This document shows positions 1 through 6,840 of a DNA stretch of 45,869 nt, in pieces. The notes beneath the pieces are model-generated. The model worked only from the letters and a program-made list of their open reading frames with translations. It was not told the origin of the DNA and ran no database searches. Origin of the DNA: Armatimonadota bacterium (lineage in GTDB: Bacteria > Armatimonadota > Fimbriimonadia > Fimbriimonadales > Fimbriimonadaceae). Numbering within the stretch: the first letter of the stretch is position 1; every line of letters starts with the position of its first letter. The stretch lies in the NCBI GenBank assembly GCA_027451905.1, contig DAIDHV010000011.1, forward strand, positions 1-45,869, given 5' to 3'. A program made the translations under genes and the position numbers.

Positions 1-82
1 TTCACATTGAACCCACCAGATCCATTGCGAGACACGTCCGCCATCATGTCACCATCCATTATAGCCATGAGCCGACATTGGT

Positions 83-119
83 GATCCCGCCGGAGGGGAA
101 TGAGCGAAGCGAATCGGGA
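83..119. repeat. REP-like GC-rich element, copy 1
   Basis: Short GC-rich element with the conserved core GAGCGAAGCGAATCGGGA and the start GATCCCGCCGGAGG. The terminal TCCCG/CGGGA can pair. It lies inside Rhs copy 1 and is read in frame as PDSLRSFPSGGI on the minus strand. Confidence 0.7.
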
Positions 120-394
120 TTGCCATGCGCATCATAGATGGGATACACAACAACCGTGTTCGACCCCACGGTCTTGGATATCGCATCTATCCCTCTTGCC
201 CCAATTGCATAATCAGTGACAGCAGGATTGGTGCCTAAATCGACATCTTCCATGCTTCCCGATTTCATTTCCCTCGTGTCACTCGGCGGGACGGGGCGAT
301 CAAAACTGTTCTTTGTTCGCATGGATTCGCCCCGCATCCTGCCATCATATCGGTACAAGGTTGTGGAAGAACCATTGGTCTTAGAGACTCTCAT

Positions 395-461
395 ATCGGA
401 GCCATGGATGGCGGAAATCCCGCCGAGCGAAGCGAGGGTAATTAGGCGAAGCCGAATAGGG
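395..461. repeat. REP-like element, variant form, copy 2
   Basis: It begins with GGAGCCATGGATGGCGG like the other copies. The middle differs (GAGCGAAGCGAGGGTAATTA) before ending in CCGAATAGGGA. GGCGG and CCGCC can pair across a five-base loop. On the minus strand it is read in frame as an ASLGGISAIHGSD block. Confidence 0.65.
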
Positions 462-603
462 AACTGAGCCAAGGTTGGCGAGGTAGCAACCGTTTGGTTC
501 GAGCGATCCCTCGTTCCTTAATCCGGTTGGTGCATGATTGAGGATTGGGAAGTTCTTTAACGTTTTGCCAGCAGTCTCCAATGCGTTCACCTTACTCCCA
601 AAT

Positions 604-1041
604 TCAGCTAAATAGCCTTATTTCGGAGGAGCCTCTGCGCCGACTAGTCAGCGCATACCATAGCTTCAGCCAAGCGTACAGGCAAAAGGGTGCAAAAATG
701 GGAAACAGAAGAAAGTACATTGGTACAACAACCCAACTGCTTTTCAAAAGGCTCTTCACGCGTATGCTGTTGAAAGGAATTTTCTCGGCACTTTCCAAGC
801 CGGCCGTTTGGTAGAAAGCCCCGTCCATAGAGGCAATTAGCTTTTGCAAAGCCGTCCATCCGCCTGCGCTTCTCAACCGCAAAAACATTCGGAACGTACT
901 GACACCTGAAAGGGCAACTGCCCACCAAAAGCAAACAGCGGGTCCATCTTGCCGAAATAAGAGCAACGCCACTATATAATCTAAAAGGAAGGCTATAATT
1001 CGCGATTCGATGAAGCCGAAGGCCAAGAGTATTTTATTCAT
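604..1041 (-). CDS. small membrane protein following Rhs tip (putative immunity protein)
   Basis: A 145-aa protein of unknown family. Hydrophobic stretches lie at about residues 12-30 and 34-52, and again at about 104-128, so an integral inner-membrane protein with three or more segments is likely. It starts 33 bases after the stop of Rhs copy 2 on the same strand and precedes Rhs copy 1. In Rhs/polymorphic-toxin loci, the gene directly after a variable toxin tip commonly encodes its immunity protein. That role is inferred from position only; no immunity family was recognised. A membrane location would fit a membrane-acting toxin, since the preceding tail is hydrophobic. Confidence 0.55.
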   Translation of the reverse strand: MNKILLAFGFIESRIIAFLLDYIVALLLFRQDGPAVCFWWAVALSGVSTFRMFLRLRSAGGWTALQKLIASMDGAFYQTAGLESAEKIPFNSIRVKSLLKSSWVVVPMYFLLFPIFAPFCLYAWLKLWYALTSRRRGSSEIRLFS

Positions 1042-1074
1042 TTAGTGTCTAATGATATTCATGTTACTGCCAGC

Positions 1075-1782
1075 CTATGTCGGGAACGGACCGCCCCATT
1101 GTAGAAACATCCCGATAGCCATAAGTGCTAAGCCGGCTTCAATTTGCTGTGCACCGCAAAAGGCCATGCTGGCGCCTTCACCAACTGCCTCGCCGCCTAG
1201 CAGGTCGTCTACGCTCGCACCACTCAGCAAATCAATTCCAGCACGTACTTGGTCGAAGCCGCTAGATGCGAGATCCTCACCTAGGGCGTAGATTCTTTGC
1301 CCAATTTGAAAGGCTGCCAATGAAACTTTTGACAATAGTGGAGCAATACAATTTTCCAAAACCCACTGGCCAGTTGTCTTGCATACGTCGTATACCATGC
1401 CTCCGACTAACAAATCCACCCACTGCGAGTCAGATCCGCTTTGGTCAACTCTAGAAACTGGGTTGCAACTGGCGTACTCGAACCAATTACTGCCTTGCAT
1501 CTGCGGGTCTTCGCTGATGAATCTCCCCGATGAAGGTTCGTAGTAGCGGGCGCGCATAGTGATGAGGCCGGATTCATCAGTCGTGTCGGAGCCATGGATG
1601 GCGGAGATCCCGCCGGAGGGAAATGAGCGAAGCGAATCGGGAAAGTGACCCAAGTTGGCACAATAACGTCCTTTGGGATCACCAGAACCAGCTCCTGACC
1701 TTAAATTGCCCCAGGGATCATAGGAGCGTTTGTCATTCACATTGAAGCCACCAGATCCATTGCGGGAAACGTCAGCCATCAT
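1075..1782 (-). CDS. Rhs repeat-associated core with variable C-terminal tail, copy 2
   Basis: Residues 1 to about 115 are Rhs core. The signature RARYYEPSSGRFISEDP is the typical end of an Rhs core, after which these proteins switch to a variable toxin tail. Here the tail (about 118 residues, starting around DQSGSDSQWVDL) is hydrophobic, rich in Gly and Ala, and unlike the tail of the copy at 3629-4735. Homology to the other copies continues upstream of the ATG to about 2082 in the same frame, interrupted by one TAG at 1807-1809 where the sister copies have a Tyr codon. The open frame is therefore a truncated remnant of a longer gene, although the tip could still be translated from ATG-ATG at 1777-1782. 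No toxin family was recognised in the tail. Confidence 0.65.
   Translation of the reverse strand: MMADVSRNGSGGFNVNDKRSYDPWGNLRSGAGSGDPKGRYCANLGHFPDSLRSFPSGGISAIHGSDTTDESGLITMRARYYEPSSGRFISEDPQMQGSNWFEYASCNPVSRVDQSGSDSQWVDLLVGGMVYDVCKTTGQWVLENCIAPLLSKVSLAAFQIGQRIYALGEDLASSGFDQVRAGIDLLSGASVDDLLGGEAVGEGASMAFCGAQQIEAGLALMAIGMFLQWGGPFPT
1587..1642. repeat. REP-like element, copy 3
   Basis: Full-length form from GGAGCCATGGATGGCGG to GAGCGAAGCGAATCGGGA, with a GGCGG/CCGCC hairpin. It lies in frame within Rhs copy 2, just before the RARYYEP signature on the minus strand, and encodes PDSLRSFPSGGISAIHGSD. Confidence 0.7.
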
Positions 1783-2082
1783 ATTGCCATGGGCATCATA
1801 GATGGGCTACACAACAACCGTGTTCCCACCTGAAGTCTTTGAAATCGCATCAATTCCTCTTGCCGCGATCGCGTAATCAGTCACCGCCGGAGTCTTCCCG
1901 AGAGTTTCAGTCAATGAAGTGCTACCGACCTTGAACACGCCTCTATTATAAGCCAACTTTCCTATTATAATGAAGACTAGCCACTTGGCTCGCTGACAAA
2001 ACGACTCGAAGTCGCCAAGGATCGGAATATCTGCAACTCTGCCGAGATGGTTTTCATCTTGATAGCAGGACGTCGCCCTCCC
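1783..2082 (-). pseudogene. upstream Rhs remnant separated by a nonsense codon
   Basis: The frame of the copy 2 Rhs tip continues upstream without another stop from 1810 to 2082 (about 90 codons). It includes the block TPAVTDYAIAARGIDAISKT, nearly identical to the two sister copies, and GKLAYNRGVFKV, which matches AYNRTVFKV of copy 3. The single interruption is TAG at 1807-1809, in the phrase VVV-stop-PIYDAHGN, where copies 1 and 3 read VVVYPIYDAHGN. The upstream end coincides with the 94-bp direct repeat beginning at 2078. A point mutation in an originally longer gene is the simplest reading. Confidence 0.6.
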
Positions 2083-2171
2083 CTATCCCTGCCCTTTCCC
2101 CTCCCGAAACGATACGCCACGAGAATTGAAATCCAGAAGTTCGGAAGGGGCAAGGGTTCATTGAAGTTTGC
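2078..2171. repeat. 94-bp direct repeat, left copy
   Basis: Identical to 4953-5046 except for one base (GGAAGGGGC versus GGAAAGGGC). Its ends are imperfect inverted repeats: pyrimidine-rich CCCTTTCCCCTCCCGAA near one end and TTCGGAAGGGGCAAGGG near the other. Each copy sits immediately upstream of an Rhs tip fragment on the minus strand. Confidence 0.85.
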
Positions 2172-2219
2172 GGGCGTGAAATTACGGACATTGAAAACTG
2201 ATCATATTATGCGGACCAG

Positions 2220-2528
2220 TCAGCAGCCCGCACTTTTAATCAACTTGCTCAGTGAAACTCGTATAGCAATAGCGAGGCAAACAATTCCAAGAATGGGCAC
2301 CTTATGAATCCAAAGAAATCTTTTGTCTGCGGTTAGCTCAAGGCAAGCAATCGCAATAAGCATCTGCAAATAAAACAAGTAGCCTTTCTTGTAATAAAGT
2401 AAGTGCTTCACTTGTACTCTGGGCATCCAAAGCACAAAGAGGATCACAAGCGGGACCCGCAGCAACCATGCGAATAAAGTCGACTCAATGCTCAAATTTG
2501 GGCCACCATCAGCAATTTGTTGCAGCAA
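2220..2528 (-). CDS. hypothetical small membrane protein
   Basis: A 102-aa open frame with hydrophobic segments at about residues 18-36, 48-66 and 76-94 and basic residues between them. It has no recognised family. The only available start is TTG at 2526-2528, directly preceded by an in-frame TGA, and no clear ribosome site is visible. A short coding remnant that stops at 2552 lies immediately upstream. The gene therefore fits the local pattern of tail remnant followed by small membrane ORF. It may itself be decaying. Confidence 0.35.
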   Translation of the reverse strand: MLQQIADGGPNLSIESTLFAWLLRVPLVILFVLWMPRVQVKHLLYYKKGYLFYLQMLIAIACLELTADKRFLWIHKVPILGIVCLAIAIRVSLSKLIKSAGC

Positions 2529-2551
2529 TCAAACAGATTTAGATCCAGCAT

Positions 2552-2659
2552 TATAGGGTACACCTCGCAAGCATCTCGCCTACTTCACACGCTAACTTTA
2601 CCATGGCTGCCTCGGCGGAAGACGAAAGTAAATTGGGACCTTGGAAATTGTGAATGGGA
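2552..2659 (-). pseudogene. short coding remnant, possible displaced toxin tail
   Basis: A minus-strand frame of about 35 codons reading NLLSSSAEAAMVKLACEVGE and ending at TAA 2552-2554, with no start codon upstream. The composition looks protein-like, and it ends 23 bases before the membrane ORF at 2220-2528. It is annotated as a remnant only because of that arrangement; no family was recognised. Confidence 0.25.
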
Positions 2660-2700
2660 TATAGCTACGACTCTATTCACCGGTAATTGGTGAAATGGCG

Positions 2701-2955
2701 TCATTGGCTCTTCTTTTTCCTAACGTTAAGTATATAGTAACTGCCGAATAATAGGGCTGCATACGAGGCCATATTGATTATCGCAGTTCCAGGTCGATTT
2801 GCCGACAGCCAGCCGATAGTTAGGAACCTTATGCTGAGCACCAGGGCAACCATCGCCAAAGCCACTGCACACAGAGTGCCTGCTTGGCGATATGGGTAGT
2901 CTAGGGCCCTCCCAAAAATCTGGATTCCAACCATAAATAGTACTGCAATCAACAT
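2701..2955 (-). CDS. hypothetical small membrane protein (putative orphan immunity)
   Basis: An 84-aa protein with hydrophobic segments at about residues 2-16, 24-47 and 57-75 and a basic C-terminus (RKKKSQ). It is probably an inner-membrane protein of three segments and resembles no family I can name. It begins 19 bases after the stop of the degraded coding remnant at 2975-3265. That repeats the spacing seen between Rhs tips and their following small genes. An immunity role is inferred from position only. Confidence 0.45.
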   Translation of the reverse strand: MLIAVLFMVGIQIFGRALDYPYRQAGTLCAVALAMVALVLSIRFLTIGWLSANRPGTAIINMASYAALLFGSYYILNVRKKKSQ

Positions 2956-2974
2956 TCTGCTACTTCATTAACTA

Positions 2975-3265
2975 TCAATCGTCGTCAAGTTCATCAATGG
3001 CAACGGCCATTGCTCCTTCTCCCAAATTAATTGTAGCCCCAAGGTAATTTTGGCGCTTTAAGTGACCATCTGATTTGGGGGGCTGCTTGCAAAAATATTA
3101 GTGGTTTCCCGATCAACCTCGTCCATTTCGGCAGGGTACTAAACCCAATCTGCGCAAGGAGTCACCACAAATAGCTTTTTCAACAGGCATCTTGTTAATC
3201 TGATCCTTGCTAGAGCCCGACGAAAAAACAATAAAAGCTGGCACATTTTGGCAGCACATCCGCTT
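2975..3265 (-). pseudogene. degraded coding fragment, probable displaced polymorphic-toxin tail
   Basis: No single long frame exists, but protein-like segments run in order on the minus strand in different frames: FIVFSSGSSKDQINKMPVEK, then YPAEMDEVDRETTNIFA, then PPKSDGHLKRQNYLGATINL and a final acidic DELDDD before TGA-TAG at 2972-2977. The change of frame between segments implies at least two indels. It starts right after the small gene at 3266-3625 and is followed by the membrane gene at 2701-2955. That is the layout of an orphan tip plus immunity cassette. The family is not recognised. Confidence 0.45.
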
Positions 3266-3625
3266 CTATTTAACCCGAGACCTCGATTGCATTCGCAAAA
3301 GAATATGTTTTGCTTGAAGTAGCCGTAAATTTTCCTCGGTTCGGTTGTCTAAGAAGTTTCGCAATGTAACTAGGTAGTCCGTAGCAAACCTGTTGTCTGG
3401 ATTTTGCGACAGTTCCAATAGCACCGCCTTGGTCAGTTTTTCCACCTGCAAATCTGAATTTGGCCCCACGGTCTCAAATGGTGGCGGGAGGTTTAAGAAC
3501 CTGAATCCTCTAGGCATTCTTAGCTTATCAACTGCCACAACACCAGGCACAAAGCACAGCAGAAGGCAAAGCACTGCGGAAGGAATGATTAAAATCGTCA
3601 AGTACCAGTTCACTTGCCTATTCAT
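3266..3625 (-). CDS. small membrane-anchored protein following Rhs tip (putative immunity protein)
   Basis: A 119-aa protein with one N-terminal hydrophobic segment (about residues 8-31) followed by a soluble, charged, helical region ending in RMQSRSRVK. Its ATG lies three bases after the stop of the Rhs tip at 3629-4735, so the two are almost certainly cotranscribed and translationally coupled. That tight pairing is the usual organisation of toxin tip and immunity gene. No named immunity family could be assigned from sequence. Confidence 0.6.
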   Translation of the reverse strand: MNRQVNWYLTILIIPSAVLCLLLCFVPGVVAVDKLRMPRGFRFLNLPPPFETVGPNSDLQVEKLTKAVLLELSQNPDNRFATDYLVTLRNFLDNRTEENLRLLQAKHILLRMQSRSRVK

Positions 3626-3628
3626 TGA

Positions 3629-4735
3629 TTAGTCGCCGGCATCCTGCTGCATCAGTTCCCCTTCGCAGATCATCATGTACCCTTCTAATGCGAGGATTGC
3701 GCCTCCAAGAGCGGACCTAACCCCATTAAAGTTAATCTTGGAACTAAAGGCGTCTATCAAAAACTGTGCCTGATCTCTAAATGCCTCCCACCCGCTGGGC
3801 TGGGCGCCAAATTCTTTTACAAGTTGCATGCATACCTGATATTCGTTTCCAAGTTCCAGCATCTGGGAAAATGCAGCTGGAAAACTACAAAACTCCAGAC
3901 AGAAGCCACCACCCATGAAAAACATTCCAACTAGTTTCCAAATTGCACCTAGAAGCATGAGTCTCTCGTCCTCCTGCGATTTCCCCGACTCATCAATTGA
4001 GCAAATAGGATTGCATTTACAATATACAAACCAGTTATCGCCTTGCCCACTCTTATCCTCGCTAATAAACCTCCCCGACGTTGGTTCGTAGTAGCGGGCG
4101 CGCATGTAAACTAGGCCGGATTCATCAGTCGTGTCGGAGCCATGGATGGCGGAGATCCCGCCGAAGGGAAATGAGCGAAGCGAATCGGGATTGCCATGGG
4201 CATCATAGATGGGATACACCACAACTGTGTTCGACCCCACGGTCTTGGAAATCGCATCAATTCCTCTTGCCCCGATCGCATAATCGGTCACGGCAGGATT
4301 CGTCCCCAAATCCACGTCTTCCATCGCCATTTGCCCATCATAGCGGTACAAGGTTGTGGAAGAACCATTGGTCTTAGAGACCCTCATGTCGGAGCCATGG
4401 ATGGCGGAGATCCCGCCGACGCAAAGCGGAGGGCAATAAGGCATAGCCGAATCGGGACCATCTGCACGGTACAGGTAATCCCAGGTTCCCGACGAATTGG
4501 TGAGCGTGTTCATTCTGTTCAAGCAGTTCGTAGCTTCAGCGGAGATCCCGCCGAAGGGAAATGAGCGAAGCGAATCGGGATAGTGACCCAAATTGGCGCA
4601 GTACCGGCCCTTGGGATCACCAGACCGTTCCTTCTCCAATGACAATTGGGGAAGGTGGGTCCCGCGGTTGCGGGAGCCGGATTGGGAAATGACATTCATA
4701 GCTGTCTTGAAACCAGTGTTATCGACCTTGAACAC
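3629..4735 (-). CDS. Rhs repeat-associated core with variable C-terminal tail, copy 3
   Basis: The best preserved Rhs fragment here, 368 aa from GTG at 4733-4735. Residues 1 to about 245 are core: YD-like repeats (TTLYRYDGQM), then DAHGNPDSL, and the terminal core signature MRARYYEPTSGRFISED. The following tail of about 115 residues is hydrophobic and Cys- and Gly-rich and matches no family I know. Whole Rhs proteins are usually over 1000 residues, so this is a tip lacking the N-terminal export and shell regions. The frame is open upstream only to a TAG at 4796-4798, and the codons in between still resemble a YD repeat (FAYNRTVFKVDN). Three REP-like elements are embedded in frame. The small membrane gene at 3266-3625 follows after three bases. 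Confidence 0.7.
   Translation of the reverse strand: MFKVDNTGFKTAMNVISQSGSRNRGTHLPQLSLEKERSGDPKGRYCANLGHYPDSLRSFPFGGISAEATNCLNRMNTLTNSSGTWDYLYRADGPDSAMPYCPPLCVGGISAIHGSDMRVSKTNGSSTTLYRYDGQMAMEDVDLGTNPAVTDYAIGARGIDAISKTVGSNTVVVYPIYDAHGNPDSLRSFPFGGISAIHGSDTTDESGLVYMRARYYEPTSGRFISEDKSGQGDNWFVYCKCNPICSIDESGKSQEDERLMLLGAIWKLVGMFFMGGGFCLEFCSFPAAFSQMLELGNEYQVCMQLVKEFGAQPSGWEAFRDQAQFLIDAFSSKINFNGVRSALGGAILALEGYMMICEGELMQQDAGD
4135..4190. repeat. REP-like element, copy 4
   Basis: Nearly identical to the element at 1587-1642 and at the same site before the RARYYEP signature. It has a GGCGG-AGATC-CCGCC hairpin at 4148-4162. Confidence 0.7.
4389..4457. repeat. REP-like element, variant form, copy 5
   Basis: It begins GGAGCCATGGATGGCGG and then diverges (GACGCAAAGCGGAGGGCAAT) before the shared end CCGAATCGGGA. 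On the minus strand it encodes MPYCPPLCVGGISAIHGSD in frame with the Rhs core. It occupies the same Rhs position as the variant at 395-461. Confidence 0.65.
4539..4580. repeat. REP-like element, copy 6 (short form)
   Basis: Carries GCGGAGATCCCGCCGAAGGG through GAGCGAAGCGAATCGGGA but lacks the GGAGCCATGGATG segment. It is embedded in frame in Rhs copy 3 after the block DPKGRYCANLGHY. Confidence 0.7.
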
Positions 4736-4952
4736 AGTCCTATTATAAGCGAACTTCTGTATTTGTTGGAATTCTTTCCGCTCGTACTTAACTAACTAAC
4801 AAAACTCCGCAAGGCTCTCAAGGAAGCGGAAATCCTATTCCTTGCTTTACAGTCATGGAATCTGGGAATCAGCACATCTATCAATGTAAAATGAAACAGG
4901 AATCCTAAACTTTGTGGCAAAGTCCACTGCACTTCAGCAGTCACAACTTGCT

Positions 4953-5046
4953 CTCCCCTATCCCTGCCCTTTCCCCTCCCGAAACGATACGCCACGAGAA
5001 TTGAAATCCAGAAGTTCGGAAAGGGCAAGGGTTCATTGAAGTTTGC
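4953..5046. repeat. 94-bp direct repeat, right copy
   Basis: Second copy of the repeat at 2078-2171, with one mismatch in 94 bases. It lies about 155 bases upstream of the limit of Rhs copy 3 homology. It abuts a 16-bp perfect palindrome (CAGGGGCTAGCCCCTG, 5046-5061). Confidence 0.85.
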
Positions 5047-5211
5047 AGGGGCTAGCCCCTGTAAAGTTCGCCAAGCAGCTGACGACATCAGGAGACGAAT
5101 CCTACAGAGAAGCTCTGGACAAAATACGGGGACTAGTCAGGCGGGTACAAGCAGTTGCTAACAGTTGCAACCGACTGATCGCGAGTCGAGCGAAAAGGAA
5201 CGAGGTGGAGC
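5047..5211. other. intergenic stretch without a recognised gene
   Basis: Together with 4796-4952 this is the gene-poor part between Rhs copy 3 and the next membrane gene. It starts with the palindrome at 5046-5061. Short frames on both strands cross it, but none has a convincing start or similarity. Confidence 0.4.
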
Positions 5212-5727
5212 TTATTTGCTACTTCTATCTGAAATCAATACCCGGCTCACCATAAAGAAGTGCAATAGTGAGTAGATCAAGGTAAGGGGCCAAAGGACGA
5301 GAAAGACAATTACTGAGGCAGCAGTACCTACCCGAGAACTTAAAAATCTTTCTACGGTGTCTGCTTTAGATAGATTTTCAGGTCGGCTTTGCCTTGCATA
5401 ATCCTCCTCGGTCATGAAGCTCTTCTTTCGCTCGATCCTTGCCCACCTGGACCGCGTAATCCGATTGACCTCTTCACGATGGGCAAACAACGAATTTAGG
5501 AGCCAAAGGGCGCACAAGGCTATCCATATTGAACCCAGCCAAAAGTGCGGATTTCCAATCCAAGGTTCTCGGTTCGCTTGTTGCCACACACGCGGTCCAG
5601 CTAGGAGGAACCAGCCCAAAGTCGCGCACTCTGCTGCTCCAATTGAATAAAACAAAGTCGAAAACCTGCAAAACATAACAATACCACCTGAGGTCACGAG
5701 CCAAGTCCATCGCCTGCACTTTTGCAA
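5212..5727 (-). CDS. hypothetical membrane protein
   Basis: Up to 171 aa from TTG at 5725-5727; an internal ATG (residue 18, MFCRFSTLFYSIG) is an alternative start. Hydrophobic segments lie at about residues 8-22, 24-44, 66-84 and 134-157, separated by a charged middle region (RSRWARIERKKSFMTEEDYARQ would be cytoplasmic by the positive-inside rule). No family is recognised. It lies 12 bases after the glycosidase-like gene on the same strand and at the edge of the Rhs island, so it may belong to either. Its many small-membrane-protein neighbours make an island origin plausible. Confidence 0.5.
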   Translation of the reverse strand: MQKCRRWTWLVTSGGIVMFCRFSTLFYSIGAAECATLGWFLLAGPRVWQQANREPWIGNPHFWLGSIWIALCALWLLNSLFAHREEVNRITRSRWARIERKKSFMTEEDYARQSRPENLSKADTVERFLSSRVGTAASVIVFLVLWPLTLIYSLLHFFMVSRVLISDRSSK

Positions 5728-5739
5728 GCCGTAAATGTT

Positions 5740-6837
5740 TCACCAACGGTTTTGTTCAAAGGTAGCCCAAGCTGCATCCGAAACCGAGCCAAACAAAGAG
5801 ACGCCTGCCGCGCCACGGAGCTTGGCAAGCTGGATTGCCTTGGCAAAGTCTTGATCCTTCTCTAAATCTGGCATATAAAGCCCGCAATAAATAGGGAAGG
5901 TTACAGTTTGAATGTTCTCTAAGACCATTTCTCCAATCCATTCCACCGGCTTGTTATAAAACCCGTTATAGATCATAGGGCAAGCCGCGTCCAAGGGCCA
6001 TTTATCCCAATCTTGCCTTACCATTTTCCTAGCCAGCCTGGGGGTAGGGAATACGGCAGCCGTTAGCTGCTTGTTGTGATGGCGCGCCGATTCGTGCAAT
6101 GACTTAACTAGATTGGTTACCGAATCATAGCGAAAATGCAGCCATTCTTGATCTGAAGCCGGGTTTTTGATGTCCATAGGATCGCGCCCAAACTTGTGCT
6201 TAAAGGCACTCCTTGTATGAGAGCTGTAGCAATAGTCATACTGAGGAAGTTCCTCTGTTTCATCCACATTGTATTTGGACCAAAGGGCGCGAGGAAGCAC
6301 AATATCCGGATAACGCACATAATCCAAGTGGATCCCATCAATGGCGTGGTGGCAAGCAATCTCTTCAACCTGCTCTTGCATGTACCTTACAAAGCCGGGA
6401 ATCACGGGCGATACCCACCGATAATAGTCCACATAAGGAGGGTGATCAAAGCAAGATTCTCCTAACCTATTGACCATATACCAATCGGGGTGATGCTCTC
6501 TGATCCACGGATCCCAGCGATTTGTGGTCCATATCCAAGAGTGAAGTTCTAAGCCCGCCGATTTGATTGCGTCGAACTCCTTGGGCTGAATTCCGTCACC
6601 AAAGAACACGCCGGTAATTCCATGACTCTTCAACCCTTGGTACAAGGATTTTAACTCAGCCTGAGTGCTGGAAGTATGGGCACCGGTCCATATCCAATAC
6701 TTGGGGCTGTATTGAAGGTCAGCTGGAGATTTCATAGGTTTATTCAAAGAGGCAGCTGAATCCAATACTCCTCCCGCGCCGATCGCTAGGGAGCCAGCAG
6801 TCAGTACCGATGCAGATAGAAATTGTCGCCTGTTCAC
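5740..6837 (-). CDS. Tat-exported glycoside-hydrolase-like family 10 protein (YngK/DUF187-like)
   Basis: A 365-aa protein with a twin-arginine signal (NRRQFLSASVLTAGSLAIGA, residues 2-21), so it is predicted to be exported folded. The body has a TIM-barrel feel: GVFFGDG, then HSWIWTTNRWDPWIREHHPDW, and the motif DGIHLDYVRYPD. In the YngK/GHL10 family this DxxRxP segment lies at the end of a barrel strand with candidate catalytic Asp residues. Later landmarks are AAVFPTPRLARKMVRQDW and CPMIYNGFY. The family acts on extracellular polysaccharide; the substrate here is unknown. It starts three bases after the stop of the PilB-like gene on the same strand. Family assignment is fairly secure from the motifs; exact activity is not. 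Confidence 0.8.
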   Translation of the reverse strand: MNRRQFLSASVLTAGSLAIGAGGVLDSAASLNKPMKSPADLQYSPKYWIWTGAHTSSTQAELKSLYQGLKSHGITGVFFGDGIQPKEFDAIKSAGLELHSWIWTTNRWDPWIREHHPDWYMVNRLGESCFDHPPYVDYYRWVSPVIPGFVRYMQEQVEEIACHHAIDGIHLDYVRYPDIVLPRALWSKYNVDETEELPQYDYCYSSHTRSAFKHKFGRDPMDIKNPASDQEWLHFRYDSVTNLVKSLHESARHHNKQLTAAVFPTPRLARKMVRQDWDKWPLDAACPMIYNGFYNKPVEWIGEMVLENIQTVTFPIYCGLYMPDLEKDQDFAKAIQLAKLRGAAGVSLFGSVSDAAWATFEQNRW

Positions 6838-6840
6838 TCA

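Larger units (their letters stand above)
59..472 (-). pseudogene. Rhs core fragment, copy 1 (frameshifted, runs off the window)
   Basis: This is a remnant of an Rhs/YD-repeat protein core. The reading frame carries the block MRVSKTNGSSTTLYRYDG and then DLGTNPAVTDYAIGARGID, which recur almost identically in the Rhs copy at 3629-4735. The frame stops at 59-61. The next recognisable block (MMADVSRNGSGG, positions 1-45) continues in a different frame, so the gene is frameshifted at about 55-65 and continues beyond the left edge. Rhs-like sequence also extends upstream to about 590 in another frame (LEPNGCYLANLG resembles DPKGRYCANLG of the other copies). Two REP-like elements are embedded. It follows the small membrane gene at 604-1041, as expected in a tandem tip array. 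Confidence 0.7.

Noticed and set aside
1-5200. Interpretation of the repeat-rich left end as a CRISPR array
   Set aside because: The repeats are irregularly spaced, lie inside Rhs coding frames and lack uniform spacers; no cas gene is present.
2220-5200. Insertion sequence bounded by the 94-bp repeats
   Set aside because: No transposase is encoded between them and no target-site duplication is evident. Direct-repeat recombination fits better.
4792-5255. Short frames on both strands across 4792-5255
   Set aside because: They cross the 94-bp repeat and the palindrome, lack ribosome sites and resemble no known protein. They are probably chance frames in a recombined region.
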